Source: Porphyra umbilicalis
Lineage: Eukaryota > Rhodophyta > Bangiophyceae > Bangiales > Bangiaceae
NCBI GenBank assembly: GCA_002049455.2
Contig: KV919083.1
Span: 36,942 to 86,771, forward strand
DNA length: 49,830 nucleotides
Direction: 5' to 3'
Part shown: positions 30,131-41,500 of the stretch, piece after piece
Layout of the letters: each line of letters begins with the position of its first letter
Position numbering within the stretch: the first letter of the stretch is position 1
Notes under the pieces: generated by a model
Told to the model about the DNA's origin: nothing
The model's input: only the letters and a program-made list of their open reading frames with translations
Databases searched by the model: none
Made by a program: the position numbers and the translations under genes

Positions 30131-33100
30131 ATGAGTTTTTTGTGTCGGGTACCAGGCTGCGGCCGTCTGCTCAAGACGGCCCTGGGTGAGCAGAGGCACG
30201 TGACCGTCGTTCATGCCCGTGACGCCCCCAGCAACTCGGCACCGTCCCTTCGGACCTACTGCGTTGAGTCTGACGACGGTCCCGTAGCTACGGTAGCTGC
30301 AGTGGAGAGAGCTGTGCATGCTCCTACCCCTGGCCTGGATGGGACTGACCCAGGTGGGACCAACCTTGGTGGGATGGGTGTGCACGTGGTCGAGCTAGAG
30401 GCGCCCATTTTCCTGGAGCTATCTCGTACACTGACGGCACATCCGCCATCGCCTCGCCGAGGTCGTACCCGACGGCGAGCACCATCCGAGCGCACCAAGC
30501 AGGTGCGCCGTGCTCAATGCAACCGAAGCCGCCGAGGGCGTGGAATCCGGCGCGCAGCGAGTGGGGCGCACGACGACGACAGCAGCTCTACAGGGGACTG
30601 GGGGTCCGGCGCGTGTGCTGCGCGGCGTGGTCGCGGTTATGCGGCTGGTAGGGGCACAGGAGACGATGGTACGTGTGGTGGGGACGTTGATGGGGGGGAT
30701 ATGGGTGGCGTGGGTGGTGGAGACCCTGGCAAGAGGGCCGACAGGGCGCTTTGTGATGATGTTTTTGAGCACTACGAACGCTTTGGGGATGTGAGGAAGG
30801 TGACAGATGCTTTTCCACCACTTGGGGAGGGGGAGGGCAGAAGGGGCGGCGGTCGCGGTCGTGGCCGTCGGTCCGGTGGTGGGGCGCCGTGGACGAATGA
30901 GGCGCTGTGGCACGTCTTCGAACGGGCATGTACTGGTGGAGGGGGAGGCGTTTGTCTGTCGCAAAAGCAGTTGCGAAAACTGTACAGGTACACCAAGGTC
31001 GTCGAACAGGGTACGAACGCCACCATCAAGCCGTTCTCCGATACCTTCAAGACAGTTGACCGGTTTATCGCCTCGGTGCGCCGCTTCAAACGGGCGCTCA
31101 TCGCCCCGCTCAAGTGGAAGAAGGCGTCCATGAAGATTGACGGCAAGGTGTACAGTGTCTGCTTCCGCGACGCGCTGGACGCTATCCGGAGCGAGGTCGC
31201 CAACACCCAGCACGGGGACTTGTACTGGGGACCCGACACCACTGACGACTCTGTCCCTGATACTGTACTACGAGGCGCATGGGACGGGGAGATGTACAAG
31301 GAGCAGCTCTACCACGTGCAGGGTACCACGAGGCAAGGCACGCGAGTACTTGGCCTGCACCTTTACTCGGACTCGACGGTTCTCAGTAGTAGCGGCGCAG
31401 TGTCGGCCTACCCGCTACGGATGCGGATCGTCAACAATATTAACACGGAGGTGCGGTGGGTGACGCTGGCCTACATCCCCCAAGTTGAGTCCAAGTTCCT
31501 CGAGACGCGCAAAGGGCACGAGGTGCGCGCAGAGCTGCTGCAGCGGATTTTACATCTCGTCTTCCGCACGTGCATGGTGGCAAGCCACCGCGGGGTGTGG
31601 CTACAAGTGCCCGGTGGTGGCAGCGTGCGCGTCTCCCCGCGGGTGCTCCTGTATGTTTGTGACCAGCCGGAGGAGCGTGCGATCATGTGCCTGAAAGGAT
31701 CTGGGTGCTTCTTTCCGTGCACGCCGTGTATGGTGGAGCGAGACAACTCGTGCACTGCGGCGGGTGCCGCTGCACCGAGTCGTGACGTCGAAGCTACCGT
31801 CAAGTCGCAGCTCAGTAACGCGACGATGGGTACCTTCTGGGGGGCTGCATCTCGGAGAGCAGAGGTTGAGATGGAGCATAGCCTCAACAGTGTGGTACCT
31901 GCCCTGGCCGCCTGGGCCGGACTTGGAAACGGACCGCGGATGCTTTATCGCTTGCCTGGGTTTGACCGCCTGCACGTACGTTCGCTTGCTCTCTAATTCA
32001 CGGTGGCTCCCCCGTGCGAGTCCCCTCTTCGCCCATGATGGGCCATCATGATGATGGTGTGCATCGCCACCCTTGGCTCCACTCGACGTTTTTTATCCTG
32101 TTTGGGCACCGGACATACTGCTGAGAACGGCTCATCTCACGGCGCCGCTCCGTATCTTCGTTGTGCTTCTTACCTGGATTTTTCTTACACACTTCCACAC
32201 ACACGCAAACGCAAGCACGCAGGTGATGGACTCGGGCATCAACAGAAAAGTGGCCAACAAAGTACCCTTGTACCTGCGCCAAGTTGCTGGTGCGAGCGGC
32301 CGCACGCGGTTTGACACCGCGGCCAACGCAGAGCGAGCAATGAACTTGCGCTTCAAGTACGCATCACGCAGGCTACGGGTGCCGCATATCCATCCAGGGT
32401 ACGTGATATGTGGAAGGTCCGCGGGGCGGCGGGGCGGGGGGTGCTCGGGTGGTGTGGGCGGTGCTCGTGTTGTGTGGGTGCTATCAAAGCTCTGACACAA
32501 CGGGAGCCACAGCCTCATTCGCTGATTCGTATCTCGTGTTTTCTCTGTACCGCAGGTACTTTGTACCAGAAGAAAAGAAGCAAGCAACGATGACCGGTAG
32601 CGAGCACCGGCGTGCTCTGCCCTTTCTTCCTTTTGCGGTGGTTGGTGTGGCCGGCTCGGACGGGGATGGCGTGGATCACAGTACACTCACACTGGCGATC
32701 TGCGAGCTGGTCCATGTGACCAACGAGCTCTTCTCGGCGCGGTGTACTGGCGGCGGCATAACGCTAGCAGAGGCGGAGGTGCTGACGACAAAGGCCCACA
32801 AGTGGGTGGTGGACCACTACCAGCCAGTACTTGGCCCGTCACACACTACCAAGCTTCACCGTATGGCTGCCCACTTGCTCGATGAGTTTCGGCTGCGGGG
32901 CAACCTCTACGATGGCAACACGGCGTACAACGAAACGCTACACAAGGCGGTGAAAAAGGCGTACAACTTGACCAACCACAGGAGAGACCAGTTCATTGAG
33001 CAGCTGATCTTGGTGGAGCAGGTCTCCCGCATCCTTCTCGATGATGGCGCCGATGAGCCGCCGTCCGCGACATCATCCGAAGTGTCGTCAGATCCCGAGT

Positions 33101-33789
33101 ACGACAGCCAGAGTAGCGACGCGCGCCAGCGGCGGCGGCGTCGGCGGCGGCGGAGGGGGGCGCGGCGGCGGCGGTACACGAAACAGTACACGATCGTACA
33201 CCTGGCACACATCCACGGTCTGCCTGGGCTGGGTACTGCGCTCGGGGTAAGTGACAGTACGACGCTGGGGTGTGCCAAGTCATTGTACTACGGCGATCCC
33301 GCCTGCCCGCGACGCGGGAGGATGTCGCACACTGTGCGAGCGGCTCAGAGCTTCCACGGCGCACCGTGGTTTGACTGGGTGCGCTACCGGGGGCCAGGCG
33401 GGGAGCTTCGGGTTGGCCAAGCCGCGCTAGTCACTCAGGCGAGGTCAAGCGCGTGGGCGCGCCTCGTCGTACGGCGTGCTGAGAGTGCACCGACAACCGA
33501 GGGTTGCGTGCTCACAAAGTACGGGTGTGAGCGATTGCAGTGGAGTGTGCCGGCCGACGCGGACGCGGCACGCCTCGACGCCGTCGAGGCCAAGGACATC
33601 GTGCGCTGGTTGTCGGTAGAGTACGATTGGGAAGACCTCTGCGAGCGTCACGGCGCGACAGTCATGCCCGACAAGGTGCCCAAGACGACGGCTGAGCTCC
33701 GTGCGGCGCGCTTCTTTGTCAACGCGTTCGTGTCAGAGCGTGCACGGGATGAGGGCGATTGGGAGGAAGGAGAATGCGAGAGCGAGTGA
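30131..33789 (+). CDS. Plavaka-like DDE transposase A (three exons, intact)
   Basis: Exons 30131-31975, 32223-32398 and 32556-33789 join in frame (GT..AG introns of 247 and 157 bp) to give 1084 residues. The N-terminus carries a C2H2 finger (C-x4-C-x12-H-x4-H, within residues 4-27). The catalytic core shows Asp414 in YSDST, Asp511 in VCDQPEER, a C-x3-C-x2-C group just after it (FFPCTPC) and a likely third acid, Glu800 in YNETLHK. The C-terminal region has an Arg-rich block, probably nuclear targeting, and a conserved AQSFHGAPWFDWVRYRGPGG segment like the beta-rich tail of CACTA-type transposases. The enzyme should excise and insert the element by binding its inverted ends. The second copy (element B) has the same two intron positions, which strongly supports the splice model. 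No stop interrupts it, so it may be functional. The catalytic triad assignment is by analogy with the family. Confidence 0.88.
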
Positions 33790-34447
33790 ACGTCGTCGTC
33801 TTCTTTCTGTTTTTGCACCGCGAGGCCCCACGTGCAGGCCGGCCCGTTTGTAGTGCGACTGTATAACCTGTAATGTGAATGTATAACCTCATTCACCTAG
33901 CCCCTTTCACCAGCGAGAAAGACACGGTGCGTGCGGCTCATGCGCAAGCAGCCCAAGGAACCTGTGTGGATCGACGTGCTTCTCAATCGAGGCCGCCGAT
34001 GCGGCACGCACAGAGGCGCTTCAAGTGGAGGTGTGACTAGTCAGTCCATCACCGAGCCTGCGGTGATACGTGCTGCGTTGGGGAGAGGTCCAGCGGTCCA
34101 GCGATGCCCGCCGAGATTGATCCTTGACCAGTGGCTGGCAGCTTGCTTCCAAGTCGCGTGAGGGAGACCGCTCCGCAGTTCAAGTGGTCCTTGCGGCCTC
34201 GATTTGCCTGGGTTTTGATCGACTTGTAGCCTGCTTCAGAGGTGGGCTACAAGACGCGGAATCCGGTCGCCGTCTCGAGCCGTCTCGAGCCGTCTCGAGT
34301 ACGTGACATGCAGACTTGTAGCCCACGTTTCGGCCGCCCTGGCACAGGCCGGGCTGCGGCCGGGCTCCATTTTGGGCTCCGGGCCTCCGTTTTGGCCCCA
34401 CAGTACGGAAATCGGGCCCCAGTACGCCCCAGTACCCCCCAAGTAGG
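33790..34447. promoter_or_regulatory. Element A right subterminal region
   Basis: Contains CTTGTAGCC sites in both orientations (34223-34231 forward, 34245-34253 reverse, 34315-34323 forward), a threefold 10 bp repeat CCGTCTCGAG (34270-34299) and clustered CAGTAC/CCAGTAC sites just inside the terminus (34400-34440). The same CTTGTAGCC arrangement lies inside the start of element B in mirror image, so these are candidate transposase or accessory-protein binding sites. Confidence 0.6.
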
Positions 34448-34466
34448 GTGGTACACTTTCCCGACG
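34448..34466 (-). repeat. Element A right terminal inverted repeat
   Basis: Exact reverse complement of 23997-24015. It is followed by AT and then DNA unrelated to the left flank. Confidence 0.85.
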
Positions 34467-34816
34467 ATCATGCATGATGTAGCCGTAAACGGCGATTTCG
34501 CCTACAACAATTTGCGCAGCAGAACGGCGTTTCGTCCGGACTGTTATCTTTACACCATCCGAAGCGCATCGCCGCGCTGAGAACGGCCATAGCCTTCCCT
34601 CAGTCCGGACGCCGCTTGCCTGCGCTTCACAAAAAGTTGCGACGTCAGCATCTTACGGAGGGGGCCGAGCTACAGAACGACCATGTCGCTTATGCCGCAG
34701 GCATTGACAATCTCCCCACAGTCAGCAGCCCGTGCAGCTGGCCAACAACAGCCACACATGCGGTGATGCGGTCGATATTGATTGACGATTGGATCATGGA
34801 GACCCTTAGCCGTCAT
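34467..34816. other. Spacer between elements A and B
   Basis: 350 bases separate the right end of element A from the left end of element B. The sequence is ordinary mixed-composition DNA with no gene seen. It is bounded on both sides by outward-facing copies of the same end motif. Confidence 0.6.
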
Positions 34817-35040
34817 CGTCGGGAAAGTGGGGCGCATACTAGACGTGTACTAACACGCGTACTAGGCTAAATTTCATGTACTACAGGCCCGATTGCCTTA
34901 CTGGCATCAATTCGGAGCGGCGGCCGTGGGGGGGGGCCGAACGCACGGCATCTGGGGGGGGGGGGGTCCAGAACGTGGGCTACAAGTCCCACGTGCTGGC
35001 GCCGTGGGGTGTACCAGGTAAATCGGGCCAGATTCGTGGG

Positions 35041-35070
35041 CTTGTAGCCCCTGCTGAAGCAGGCTACAAG
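35041..35070 (+). promoter_or_regulatory. Subterminal inverted repeat CTTGTAGCC / GGCTACAAG
   Basis: A perfect 9 bp inverted repeat with a 12-base spacer, about 225 bases inside the end of element B, with a further GGCTACAAG at 34978-34986. The same pair occurs in element A at 34223-34253. Candidate transposon-protein binding site. Confidence 0.6.
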
Positions 35071-35141
35071 TGACGCGCACACAAGGAAATCGGGTGTGTC
35101 TTCGTCGTTTCGCAGCGCGCCAGGGCCAGTCAGGACGGTTT

Positions 35142-35397
35142 GTCACACATCAATCTGTGTGCGGCGTCCCTGGACTGCCAGAAGCCACCAGCGTTCAGCA
35201 CGTAGAAGCAACAGGTCTGGGGGTCACACATCAATCTGTGTGCGGCGTCCCTGGACTGCCAGAAGCCACCAGCGTTCAGCACGTAGAAGCAACAGGTCTG
35301 GGGGTCACACATCAATCTGTGTGCGGCGTCCCTGGAATGCCAGAAGCTACCAGCGTTCAGCACGTAGAAGCAGCAGCTCTGAGGGTCACACATCACT
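35142..35397 (+). repeat. 81 bp tandem repeats, 3 copies plus a partial
   Basis: Units start at 35142, 35223 and 35304, with a partial fourth at 35385. They begin GTCACACATCAATCTGTGTG, which contains a short palindromic CACACA..TGTGTG core. The third copy differs at several positions. The period is a multiple of three and the array is open in frame, but nothing else suggests it is translated. It lies in the subterminal zone of element B. Confidence 0.9.
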
Positions 35398-35581
35398 TTC
35401 TTTACTGCGACCGGCCGGGTCCCAAACGCTTCATTGCTTCTGACACGTCACTCAACCGAGACCTTCGTGACACGCATTGATTCAAGCTCCGAGAGGCACA
35501 ACTGCCTTGCTCGTCTACCCCTCCCGCCCCACCAACACCCCAGCCCACCCCCCCGCCCTCCTCCCCCCCCCCCCCCCCCCA

Positions 35582-38500
35582 TCATTCGTCATCCGTCTCC
35601 TCTCCCGCATCGCTGACCGCGAATGCGTTCACAAAAAAGCGGGCGGCGCGCAGCTCTGCAGCGGTGGATGGTACCTCGTTAGGCATGACAAGCAAGCCAT
35701 GCCGCTCACAAAGGTCCTCCCAGTCATGCTCCACTGCAACCCAGCCCACAATGTCGCTGACCTCCACGACGTCCAGACAAGCCGCATTCCCACCGGACGG
35801 TACCGCCCATCGCCGTCGCTGACACCCGTAGTCCGTCAGTACACAACCCTCACGAGGTGCCGCTTCCTCTGCCCGCCGAACCACCAGCCGCTTCCGTCTC
35901 CCAGTTCGGGACTGTACAACGAGCGCAGCTTGACCGTAGAATTTGTTGCCACCGGGCCCGCGGTACTGCAGCCAGTCATACCAAGGAGCGCCATGAAAGC
36001 TCGCTGCCGCACGAATGGTGTTGGCCACCTGGCCACGCTTAGGGGCGGATGACTTGCCGTAGTATACGGAGTCGCAATAGAACAAGGGAGCACTGTCCTC
36101 CACCTCCAACATAGTACAGAGCCCAGGCAATTTGCGCTTGCGCGCAAGCTGCGCCGCAGTACAGCGGCGGGAGAAGCGAAGAGGTCTGCTGCGGCGTCCG
36201 GCGTGTACTGGCGTTGCAGCTGAGCCCGCTGCGATTGGGCGCTCCTCTTCCTCCAGCAATAAGGCAGCCACCTGCTGGTTCAACAGCAGCTGCTCAACGA
36301 ACTGGTCACGCCTCTTGTTGGTGGCCTTGTACGCCGCTTTCACTGCCTTGTGCAGCGTCTCATTGTAGCCCGTGTTCCCGTCGAACAAATTTCCCCGCAG
36401 ACGGAACTCGTCAAGTAGATGCACGGAAAGGCGGTGCAACTTCGTAGTATGCGACGGACCGAGCAACGGCTGGTAGTAATCGATGACCCATTTCTGTGCC
36501 CGTTCAGCAACTGCCGCCGCTTGTGCGCCAGTGATCCCACCGCCAGTACACCTTTCAGCAAAGATCTCGTTCGTCACTGCCACCAGCTCACACACGGCCC
36601 TCGTCAGAAGCCGGTGGTCCGTCTCGTTCTGCGCGGAGCCAATGGTGGCGACGACGGCAAAGGGCAAGAACGGCAGAGCCCGTCGGTGCTCGCTACCCGT
36701 CATCGTTGCCTGCTTCGTAGCCTTGGGTACAAAATACCTACGCACGAGGGATATAGAATCGAAGCCAGTACATGAAAGAGATAGTACACAACGCTAGCTT
36801 AAAAGGAATCGGGTACAAGTGTCAATCTCCGTGTCAGTATAGGTCGATGAGCCACTCAACCGCGCGTCGCTGTCACCGATCGTTCCCTACTCGTCACCCT
36901 ATACAAAACACCTTCGTTCTCTATACTCTGGCGTACCCGGGGTGTATGTGTGGCACTCGTGCACGGCGTGAGGCATGCTTGAACCGCATGTTGATGGCGC
37001 GCTCGGAATTGGTGACTGTGCCGAGCCGTACATGGCCACCCGGCATAGCAATCTTCCGGAGGTACTCGGGTACCGCGTTTGCGACCATGCGGTTGATATC
37101 AACGTCCATGACCTGATCACACGCAGACCACAGCACAGTACCAACACGAACGGGAATGCACATGCAACGTGTCGTTAGTGAGCTGACACCCGGTACCAAC
37201 ACAAGCGGCCTGGACTCCACAGGACGCAGTCGTAGTACGGAGTGTTGAGCTCTGCTCGGGAATTCCATGGGAGCTATACTTACACGCGGGCTCTTGGTGA
37301 CTCAAGCTCGTGTACTTGTTGGCATTCCATTGTTGTATGACTTGTACTTGTTTGTACTTGATTTGTGTATCTCTTGGTGAGCCCCCCCTTTCTTGTGGTG
37401 AGCTCGGGGAGATTGTGCGTGGCGTGGTGACTGGATTGTGCGGCGGTGGGCGGCTTAGCACAGGGGAGGCGCATGCTCCGCTTTGGGAGGTGCGCCGCAG
37501 GCCCTGCACGCGCGGAGAGTGGAACTGCCTGGGGAAGCACTGAGAGGGGGGTCTTCCCTGCGACTGGCAGAGGGGTCGCCTGGGGTATATCAGGCGGTCC
37601 TAGTGGGCCCAAGACCGCCATCCAAGTAAACCAACGCATCCACCTATCTACCTCCCGCTTCACAGGTTATGGGCCCAGCTGTCGCTGGTGGTCATCGTCG
37701 TCTTCCCTGCGGTCGCTGGTCGGACGACGTTGCTCGGGTTGCGGTGTGTTCCGGCGTCGCGCGGGCCGATACCGCCGTCGACGTCGTCAGTGCGGTGCTT
37801 GGTTGCGCCGCTGTCGTCAACATGTCGGACTACGGCCGCCTTAGCGGCCCACGGTTCGCGCAGCTGGACGACGATTACAAGGTGTGGGCGGCGTACCAGC
37901 GTGCGCAGCTCAAGAAAGAGAAGCTGTGGACGGCCGTCGTGACGGACCGCCCTGCTTCTGGTTCGGACGACAAGAAGTCCGACCCGGTGGTCAAAGCGTG
38001 GGACGCCATGAACGAGGCGGCGCTGGCGACCATCCAGATGTCGGTCAAGCCCGTGCATCTTAACACGGTCACGTCGGTTGACACGGCCAAGGAGGCGTGG
38101 GACGCGCTCAAGGTCATGTTCGAGGCACGTGACAATGCGCAGCTGCTGCGGCTCATGGACGAGCTGAGCAGCCTGAAGAAGGGCGACGACGAAAACATCA
38201 TCAAATTTGCGTCGCGCGCCAAGATGATCCGGGACGAGCTTGCCATGCTCGGAAACCCGGTGGACGACAACACGCTCGCACTGCGTGTCTTGTCGGGGCT
38301 TCCGTCAGAGTACGGGATGCTCAGGACGGTCTTGGAGAACAAGGACACCAAGCTCGTCATGTCGGACGTGACGGCTAAGCTGCTGCAAGTGGAGCAGCGG
38401 AGCATTACCGTCGCCGCGTCGAAGCCTTCTGGCAGTGTCAAGTCACAAGCCTTTGCGGCAGCGGCGCACAAGAAGTCGTTTGACAAGAAGTCGATCGTGT

Positions 38501-41500
38501 GCTTCTACTGCAACAAGAAAGGGCACATGCAGCGCGACTGCTACAAGAAGAAGGCGGATGAGGCCAAGGGCAAGGGCAAGCCCGGCGGTGGTGGTCGTGA
38601 AGGCGGCCAAGGCGGCGGGCCCCACGCGGGTGCCGCTCTGGCCTACACTGCTTCCACCGGCAATGCCGGGAGCAGCAAGGCTCACGGGAGCACACGCGGG
38701 TTGTCAACCTGGGTGCTCGACTCTGGCGCAACCAACCACATGGCCGCCGGGGATAAGGGCTTCACCGTCCGGACGGCGGGAAGCGGGGCCGAGGTCACCT
38801 TGGCCAACGGCGATAAGGTGCCCATCAAGGGGCACGGCCACGTCTCCATGGACGTTGGCAAAGGAAACACCAAGACGCGCATGGTGCTCGGGGAGGCTAT
38901 GCTCGTTCCGGACCTGACTAGCAACCTGCTGTCGGTTCGAGCAGTCGACCGCAATCGAGGTGCGGTGGTGTTTGTCGACAACGCCTGCTACATTCTTAGC
39001 GACGGGGATGCTGTACGCTTGAGCGGGGTGCTCGACAAGGCGTCGGTGGTCGGCAAGGTGAACGACCTGGAGCAGTATGTGCTCAAGGTGACGCCGGTCC
39101 AGGCGTCGGCTAACGCGGCATCCACGCGCATAGCCGGGGAGGCGGAGCTGTGGCACCGTCGGTTCAACCACTTGGGGTTAGAGAACCTCAAGCGGGCGGC
39201 CACAATGGTCGACGGCATGCCGTCGTCAGTGGCAGACGCCAAGCGCGTCATTGGCACTGTGTGTGTGCCGTGTGTGGACGGCAAGATGGTTCAGGCGCCG
39301 AGCCCCCGCTCATCTACAGCGACGACCAAGTGCGAGCTGGTGCACACCGACATTGGTGGCCCACTCACGGAGTCGCTGGGTGGTTCCATCTACTTGATGA
39401 CGGCGCTGGAGGACTCCACGGGGTTCATCACGGCAACGCCTATCAAGACGAAAGGGATGGCACCGCAGGTTCTCAAGACGCGTATCAAGCAGCTTGAGAC
39501 GCTGACGGGAGTCAAGGTCAAGCGCGTCCGTCATGACGGTGCCAAGGAGTACGTCACCAACGACCTCAAGGCATGGTACGAGGACAAGGGCATCACGTCG
39601 GAGATGACAGCGCCGTACAAGTCACAGCAGAACGGCAAAGCGGAGCGGGTTAACCGCACGCTGATGGAGCGCGTGCGTGCTGCTCTGCTCGATGCCGGAG
39701 CGGAGGAAGACCTGTGGGCTGAGGCGTTGGCCTCTGTCGTCCATGTGCTCAACCGGTCCCCCAAGGCGGGGCTGGACGTAACACCGCTGGAGGCCCTAAC
39801 AGGTCGACGCCCCAACGTCGCGGGATTCCGCGTTTGGGGGAGCCGGGCGTGGGCGCTCAAACCCAAGAAGCAGCAACGCAAGCTGGAGCCAAGGACCGAC
39901 GTAGGCCGCTTTGTCGGCTACACGGTCGGTGGCAAGGCCTACCGCATCCTCGAGGATGAGACGAACCAACTCTTCGAGCGTCGAGACGTGCTGATGGAGG
40001 AGAACCCGGCTAAGGTCAAGGCGTCGGCAGTCGGGTCAAGCGCTGGTCCCCGACTGACGGCGGGAAATGACGGCGGCAAGGATGACGCCACGGAAGGGGC
40101 AATGGACATGCTCGACGCTGAACGCGGGCGAGAGGACGAGTACGCCCCCGACGACACCTCTGACAGCGACGAAGAAGTCGGTCCTCCCTCCCTTGCTGAA
40201 GATAGCGAGGAAGACGTCGAGGATTGCTCCGATGGCTCGACACCGGCGGGCGGTCAAGGACCTGCTACCTGTGACAGCGCCGCACCTGGACCTCGTCGCT
40301 CAAAGCGAAAGCCAGCTCCCAAGGTAACATGGTGGGAGAAGGAGCCCAAGGCGTACTTGGCAAGCGGTTCAAAGAGTGCCGCTGAGTCGAGCTGCGCCCT
40401 ACACAAGCCCCCGGCAAACGAGAAAGAGGCACGTGCTCGTTCTGATTGGCCGCGTTGGAAGCAGGCCATCAAGGAGGAGGTGGCAGCGCACAAGAAGCTT
40501 GGCACCTGGTCCAAGATTAAGGTGAACAACAAGAAGCACAAGGCCATCAAGACGCGTTTTGTGTTCGACATCAAACACGACGCGGAGGGCAAGATGACGC
40601 GCTACAAGGCTCGCCTCGTGGCCCAAGGTTTCAACCAAGTGCCGGGGCGGGACTTTGACGAGACGTGGGCGCCGGTGCCCAGCGCGGCTACCACACGGGC
40701 CCTCTTTGCTGTGGCTGCAGCCTCGGGCTGGGAGGTTCACCATGTCGACGTCAAGACAGCCTTCCTCAACGCCAAGATGGACAAGGAGATGTACATCAAA
40801 CTCCCCGACGGTATCGAGCCGGAGGGCGTGGAGGAGATGTGTCGGCTTAACCTTGCGCTCTACGGGACAAAGCAGGCTGGGCGGCTGTGGGGCATCAAGC
40901 TCGACAAGGAGCTCAAGGAGATCAGTGCAGTGCGGTCCAAGGTGGACCCGTGCCTCTACGAGTGGTGCCACCCTGTGCACGGGCGCGTCTTCATTCTCGT
41001 GTACGTCGACGACCTTATCGTGGCGGGCGAGAAGCTGGCTGCGGTTGCTGCCGTCAAGCGCTTCGTGTCGGCGAAGTTTGAAGTACGCGACATGGGGGAG
41101 GTCAACGACTTTATTGGCATGAAGGTCATGCGTGACCGTGCGGCGAAGACGCTCACTCTGAGCAACCCGGGGCACACGGCGACGCTGCTGGAGGCGTTTG
41201 GGATGGAGACCTCCACCCCGAACAAGGCGCCAATGGCGTCAGGGGTCAAGCTGACTAAGACGGGCGAGGACCTGCTGCCGGAGCGTAACCGGTACGCCGA
41301 GTTGGTCGGCTCCCTCCTGTACCTGTCCACCACGACAAGGCCGGACATCGCCTTTGCCGTGGGGGTGCTGTCGCGGTTCATGTCTTGCCCTGAGCAGGAC
41401 CACATGCGCGCGGCAAAGGGGGTATTGCGCTACCTGCGCGGGACAACCCGCCTTGGGGTGGTTTACGGCGGCAGCGAGCCGCTGCAGGGGTTTGTCGACG

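Larger units (their letters stand above)
23997..34466. mobile_element. Plavaka-like DNA transposon, element A (complete)
   Basis: A 10.47 kb element bounded by 19 bp perfect terminal inverted repeats (23997-24015 and 34448-34466). The match continues for about 10 further bases with 2 mismatches. AT dinucleotides flank both ends and may be a 2 bp target duplication. It carries two divergently transcribed genes: a multi-exon accessory gene (minus) and a DDE transposase (plus). This two-gene plan matches the TNPA/TNPD organisation of CACTA/EnSpm-type elements, to which Plavaka transposases are usually related. Sequences just outside the two ends are unrelated to each other, which supports these coordinates as the element boundaries. 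Confidence 0.75.

Noticed and set aside
34455..34831. A 376 bp miniature element bounded by CACTTTCCCGACGAT repeats
   Set aside because: The matching sequence continues outward on the element A side in the same way as at 23997, so these are outward-facing ends of two larger elements, not one small element.
35142..35397. CRISPR-like array
   Set aside because: Contiguous 81 bp tandem units with no unique spacers, in a eukaryotic transposon.
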